Shown in pieces: positions 59,219 through 64,000 of a DNA stretch of 64,000 nt. The position numbers were made by a program, and so were the translations under genes. Source of the DNA: Rhodopseudomonas pentothenatexigens. GTDB lineage: Bacteria > Pseudomonadota > Alphaproteobacteria > Rhizobiales > Xanthobacteraceae. The stretch covers positions 62,001 through 126,000 of the forward strand of contig NZ_UFQQ01000001.1 in the NCBI RefSeq assembly GCF_900218015.1, read 5' to 3'. Below the pieces are notes generated by a model. It saw nothing but the letters and a program-made list of their open reading frames with translations. It was not told the DNA's origin and made no database searches. Within the stretch, counting starts at the first letter, position 1. Every line of letters begins with the position of its first letter.

Positions 59219-60763
59219 ATGATGCGCGTCGAGCAGTTTCTGACGGAGAGCGCGGCGGCCTGGCCCGACAAGACGGCGCTGGTCGCGGGCGACCGGCGGC
59301 TGTCGTTTCGCGAGCTGGACGAAGCCTCGACTCGTCTTGCGGCGGCGCTGCTCGGCGCCGGCGTTGTCCGCGGGGATCGCGTGGTGGTGTTTCTCGACAA
59401 CTGCGCCGAGGCGGTGATCGCGATCTTTGCGACACTGAAGGCTGGTGCGGTGCTGTCGCCGATCAATCCGTCGACCAAATCCGACAAGCTCGCCTACATC
59501 CTCAACAACTGCCGCGCGGCTGCGCTGGTGACCAGCGGCCGTCTCGGCACCGTGGCGCAGAAGGCGATTGCCGAGGCGCCATCGGTGCACACGGTCGTGG
59601 TTGCCGACGGCGCAGCGCTCACGCCCGGCTGGATCAGCTTTGCAGACGCGGTTGCGCGGCCCTGCGATGGTCTGCCGTTCGCAGGCATCGAGCTCGACCT
59701 AGCGATGCTGATCTACACCTCGGGCTCGACCGGCCATCCCAAGGGCGTGATGATGACGCATCAGAACGTCGTCGCCGCGGCGACATCGATCACCACCTAT
59801 CTGGAAAGCCGTGCCGACGACGTCGTGCTCAGCGTGCTGCCGCTGTCGTTCGACTACGGCCTGTATCAGGCGCTGATGGCCGCCGAGGTCGGCGCGACGC
59901 TGGTGCTGGAGAAGTCGTTCGCGTTCCCGCAGACCATCCTGCAGAAGATCGACGCCGAACGCGTCACCGGCTTTCCGATCGTGCCGACCATGGCGGCGCT
60001 GCTGCTGCAGATGAAGAACCTGGCGCCGGGCAGCCTGCCGAGCCTGCGCTACATCACCAACACCGCCGCGGCGCTGCCTGTCGCGCATGTGCTGCGGCTT
60101 ACCGAGCTGTTCCCGCAGGCGCTGCTATATTCGATGTACGGCCTCACCGAATGCAAGCGTTGCACCTATCTGCCCCCGCAGCAGCTCTTGCAGCGGCCGG
60201 GCTCGGTCGGCATCGCCATTCCCGGCACCGAGGCCTATGTGGCCGACGATGCCGGCACGCGTCTGCCGCCGGGAGAGGTCGGCGAATTGGTGATCCGCGG
60301 TCCGCATGTGATGAAGGGCTATTGGGAAAATCCGGAAGCCACCGCGCGGGCGCTGCGGCCTGGGCCGTTCTCGTGGGAGAACGTGCTCTATACCGGCGAC
60401 CTGTTCCGCTGCGACGACGCAGGCTTCCTGTACTTCGTCGGCCGCAAGGATGACATCATCAAGACCCGCGGTGAGAAGGTCAGCCCGAAGGAAGTCGAGA
60501 ACGTGCTGCACGCGCTTCCGGGTGTGAAGGAGGCGGCGGTGATCGGCGTCGAGGATCCGGTGCTCGGCGCCGCCATCAAAGCCCTGGTGGTCGCCGACGA
60601 CGGCAGTCTCACCGCGCAGGACGTGATCCGCCACTGCGCACGGCATCTGGAAGACTTCATGGTGCCGAAGCACGTCGAATTCCGCGACGCGCTGCCGAAA
60701 TCCGACAATGGCAAGATCGATCGCCGCGCGCTGGCCGCGGCGGTGCTGGAGGCCGCCGAATGA
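59219..60763 (+). CDS. AMP-dependent acyl-CoA/acyl-ACP ligase (ANL superfamily)
   Basis: 514 aa from the ATG at 59219; a second ATG follows at once. Core motifs: LIYTSGSTGHPKGVMMTHQN (166-), LPLSFDYGLYQALMAAEVGA, YSMYGLTECKRCTYL, YTGDLFRCDDAGFLYFVGRK and the C-terminal catalytic Lys in LPKSDNGKIDRRAL. It likely activates an acid and loads it on the ACP encoded just before; substrate unknown. Overlaps nadE by 4 bases (ATGA). Confidence 0.9.
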   Translation: MMRVEQFLTESAAAWPDKTALVAGDRRLSFRELDEASTRLAAALLGAGVVRGDRVVVFLDNCAEAVIAIFATLKAGAVLSPINPSTKSDKLAYILNNCRAAALVTSGRLGTVAQKAIAEAPSVHTVVVADGAALTPGWISFADAVARPCDGLPFAGIELDLAMLIYTSGSTGHPKGVMMTHQNVVAAATSITTYLESRADDVVLSVLPLSFDYGLYQALMAAEVGATLVLEKSFAFPQTILQKIDAERVTGFPIVPTMAALLLQMKNLAPGSLPSLRYITNTAAALPVAHVLRLTELFPQALLYSMYGLTECKRCTYLPPQQLLQRPGSVGIAIPGTEAYVADDAGTRLPPGEVGELVIRGPHVMKGYWENPEATARALRPGPFSWENVLYTGDLFRCDDAGFLYFVGRKDDIIKTRGEKVSPKEVENVLHALPGVKEAAVIGVEDPVLGAAIKALVVADDGSLTAQDVIRHCARHLEDFMVPKHVEFRDALPKSDNGKIDRRALAAAVLEAAE

Positions 60764-61779
60764 ACAGCATTGTCCCGGGCGCGGCCACCGCCGCCGCCCA
60801 GCCGCTCGGCTTCAGCAGCGATGTGCTGCGGATCGACGCCGCGGCGGAAACCGACCGGATCGTCGAGGCGATCCGCGCCCAGGTGCTGCGCCGGCTGCGC
60901 CGCCGCGGCGCGATGATCGGGCTGTCCGGCGGCATCGACTCGTCGGTCACCGCTGCGCTGTGCATGCGAGCCTTTGGGCCAGACAAGGTGTTGGCGCTGC
61001 TGATGCCGGAACAGGATTCCGACCCCGACAGCCTGCGGCTCGGCCGGCTGATGGCCGAGACTCTCGGCATCACCAGCGTCACCGAGGACATCGCGCCGAT
61101 GCTCGCCGGCGCCGGCTGCTATGCGCGGCGCGACGCCTTCATCCGCACGCTGGTTCCGGAGTTCGGTGACGGCTGGGGCTGCAAGGTGGTGATCGCCAAT
61201 GCGCTCGGCTCTGCCTACAGCATCACTTCGCTGGTGGTGCAGTCTCCGAGCGGCGAGCAGCGCAAGCTGCGGCTGCCGCTCGACACCTATCTCGGCATCA
61301 TCGCCGCGACCAATATGAAGCAGCGCACCCGTAAGCAGATCGAGTACTACCATGCCGACCGGCTGAACTACGCGGTCGCCGGCACGCCAAACCGGCTGGA
61401 GTACGACCAGGGCTTCTTCGTCAAGAACGGCGACGGGGCAGCAGACTTCAAGCCGATCGCGCACCTCTACAAGTCGCAGGTCTATCAGCTCGCCGATCAT
61501 CTCGGCGTGCCGCAGGAAATCCGGCAGCGGCCGCCGACCACCGACACCTGGTCGCTGCCGCAGACCCAGGAGGAGTTCTACTTCTCGCTGCCGTATCAGC
61601 GCATGGACTTGTGCCTGTATGCGCTGAACGCCGGCATCCCGGCGGAGGTCGCGGCGCCCGCGGCCGGGCTGACGCCGGACCAGATCCAGCGCGTCTGGAA
61701 AGACATCGAAGCCAAGCGCCGCGCCACCCGCTATCTGCACGAGCCGCCGCTGCTGGTCGACGAGGCGGTGCGGCGCTAA
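60760..61779 (+). CDS. nadE: NAD(+) synthase family protein, ammonia-dependent type
   Basis: 339 aa. PP-loop [20 protein letters not shown] at residues 53-72, [40 protein letters not shown] and [16 protein letters not shown]. There is no N-terminal glutaminase domain, unlike many bacterial NadE of about 550-580 aa, so ammonia must come from elsewhere, perhaps from AsnB. Co-directional and overlapping with the acyl ligase, so either a housekeeping NadE caught in the cassette or a dedicated adenylating amidase. Confidence 0.88.
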   Translation: MNSIVPGAATAAAQPLGFSSDVLRIDAAAETDRIVEAIRAQVLRRLRRRGAMIGLSGGIDSSVTAALCMRAFGPDKVLALLMPEQDSDPDSLRLGRLMAETLGITSVTEDIAPMLAGAGCYARRDAFIRTLVPEFGDGWGCKVVIANALGSAYSITSLVVQSPSGEQRKLRLPLDTYLGIIAATNMKQRTRKQIEYYHADRLNYAVAGTPNRLEYDQGFFVKNGDGAADFKPIAHLYKSQVYQLADHLGVPQEIRQRPPTTDTWSLPQTQEEFYFSLPYQRMDLCLYALNAGIPAEVAAPAAGLTPDQIQRVWKDIEAKRRATRYLHEPPLLVDEAVRR

Positions 61780-62252
61780 CCCCGCCCGCGATACGGCTGC
61801 ACGCCCTGGTCCGGCACCCAGACGTCCTTCGGCAGTTTGCCGGTCTGCCAGAATACGTCGATCGGGATGCCGCCGCGCGGATACCAGTAGCCGCCGATGC
61901 GCAGCCATTTCGGCTTGATCTCGGCCGCGATCCGCTTGCCGATCGCCACCGTGCAGTCCTCGTGGAAGGCGCCGTGATTGCGAAACGAGGCGAGGTACAG
62001 CTTCAGCGATTTCGACTCCAGCAGCCAAGGGCCGGGAACGTAGTCGATCACCAGATGCGCGAAATCCGGCTGGCCGGTCACCGGGCACAGCGAGGTGAAT
62101 TCCGGCGCGGTGAAGCGAGCCAGGAAATTGGTGTCCTTCTGCGGGTTCGGCACCCGGTCGAGCTTGGCGGCTTCCGGCCGATCCGGCCATTCGACGGCTT
62201 GGCCGAGCTGCAGGGGCGAGGAGGCGGCGGATTTGCGGGGCGTTTTCGACAT
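61776..62252 (-). CDS. queF: NADPH-dependent 7-cyano-7-deazaguanine reductase
   Basis: Reduces preQ0 to preQ1 in queuosine tRNA modification. 158 aa, the short (YkvM-like) QueF type. Catalytic Cys56 and Asp63 in [20 protein letters not shown]; the QueF motif is in [20 protein letters not shown] followed by HED. Its end overlaps the 3' end of nadE by 4 bases, convergent. Confidence 0.96.
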   Translation of the reverse strand: MSKTPRKSAASSPLQLGQAVEWPDRPEAAKLDRVPNPQKDTNFLARFTAPEFTSLCPVTGQPDFAHLVIDYVPGPWLLESKSLKLYLASFRNHGAFHEDCTVAIGKRIAAEIKPKWLRIGGYWYPRGGIPIDVFWQTGKLPKDVWVPDQGVQPYRGRG

Positions 62253-62288
62253 GGCTTGAAACTGTGGTCTCCGTTACCGCCGTCCTAG

Positions 62289-63722
<1,434 letters not shown>

Positions 63723-63729
63723 ACGAAAA

Positions 63730-63760
63730 ATGGCCGCGATGATGTGATCGTCGTGGCCAT
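63730..63760 (-). terminator. Hairpin downstream of eno (terminator orientation on the minus strand)
   Basis: A 31-base inverted repeat starting 8 bases after the eno stop forms a 14-bp stem with two G-U pairs and a GTG loop. On the plus strand it is preceded by AAAAA and lacks a T-run; on the minus strand it reads hairpin then TTTTT. It may still mark the eno mRNA 3' end. Confidence 0.5.
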
Positions 63761-63828
63761 CGCCTCGTCTTGAACCCCGCGCGCGGCTGCATCATGGTGC
63801 GGCCGCAACAGACAGCAGGGAGAGAGAC

Positions 63829-64000
63829 GTGACCGAGGCCATCACCGGACTGCAACTGCGCTCGCTGATCAAGGCGAGCGGCGACCTCGAAGTCTCGCTG
63901 GTGCCGGTGAGCATTCCCGAGCCCGGCCCCGACGAGGTGGTGGTGCGGGTCGAAGCCACCCCGATCAATCCGTCCGATCTCGGCCTGTTGTTCGGCGCCG
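63829..64000 (+). CDS. Zinc-type alcohol dehydrogenase / quinone oxidoreductase (5' part, cut by window end)
   Basis: Starts at a GTG at 63829 with GGGAGAGAG 2-10 bases upstream; 57 codons are visible before the window ends. The start LQLRSLIKASGDLEVSLVPV, then EPGPDEVVVRVEATPINPSD, then LGLLFGA, is the N-terminal GroES-like domain of MDR enzymes. INPSDLGLLFG resembles the quinone reductase or trans-2-enoyl-CoA reductase subgroup. The substrate cannot be judged from this part. Confidence 0.85.
   Translation, partial: MTEAITGLQLRSLIKASGDLEVSLVPVSIPEPGPDEVVVRVEATPINPSDLGLLFGA

Overview
The window is a high-GC chromosomal segment of an alphaproteobacterium. Gene content and order point to Rhizobiales, most likely Rhodopseudomonas or a close Bradyrhizobium-type relative; this is my inference from recognised protein sequences and synteny, not a database result. 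Signs include the LexA box type GTTC-N7-GTTC, an S2 protein with a long C-terminal extension, and the neighbourhoods trpD-trpC-moaC / moeA-lexA-comEC and tpiA-secG-pyrG-kdsA-eno. I saw no rRNA, tRNA or CRISPR array.

Layout. 1-4.7 kb: the 3' part of dnaE, then a secreted caspase-fold protein that has lost its catalytic dyad. 4.8-19.8 kb: a long co-directional translation and envelope run, rpsB-tsf-pyrH-frr-uppS-cdsA-dxr-rseP-bamA-lpxD-fabZ-lpxA-lpxI-lpxB, covering ribosome function, nucleotide supply, undecaprenyl and isoprenoid synthesis, outer-membrane assembly and lipid A. 19.9-29.2 kb: gltA and gltX (minus), glnS and comEC (plus), lexA and moeA (minus). lexA has two well-formed SOS boxes. 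29.3-36.9 kb: an accessory block between moeA and moaC with a rifampin ADP-ribosyltransferase, thioesterase, HAD phosphatase, lone MotB-like protein, PilZ protein, small heat-shock protein, two small unknowns and a P-type ATPase. 37-44.8 kb: moaC-trpC-trpD-ppiD (minus), then tpiA, secG and pyrG (plus).

44.8-48.3 kb is the most striking part. A 1.45-kb island of visibly lower GC sits exactly at the 3' end of pyrG, flanked by a perfect 28-bp direct repeat that restores the last codons of pyrG. It holds only two genes: a Panacea/SocA-type (DUF4065) antitoxin-like protein and a 246-aa protein I cannot place, which is a candidate new toxin or defence effector. Next come a divergent pair (exported PAAR-like protein and an unknown protein with spaced His and Cys residues) and a BrnT/BrnA toxin-antitoxin pair whose start codon overlaps a perfect palindrome.

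48.3-64 kb: NIPSNAP and VOC proteins, kdsA, an MFS transporter, the osmoregulated periplasmic glucan genes mdoG-mdoH with an upstream GNAT gene, a four-gene cassette asnB-acp-ligase-nadE that looks like a small amide-forming biosynthetic unit, queF, eno, and the start of a zinc-type alcohol dehydrogenase/quinone reductase gene cut by the window end. Intergenic palindromic repeats of the kind common in this group occur at 38.35 and 48.7 kb.
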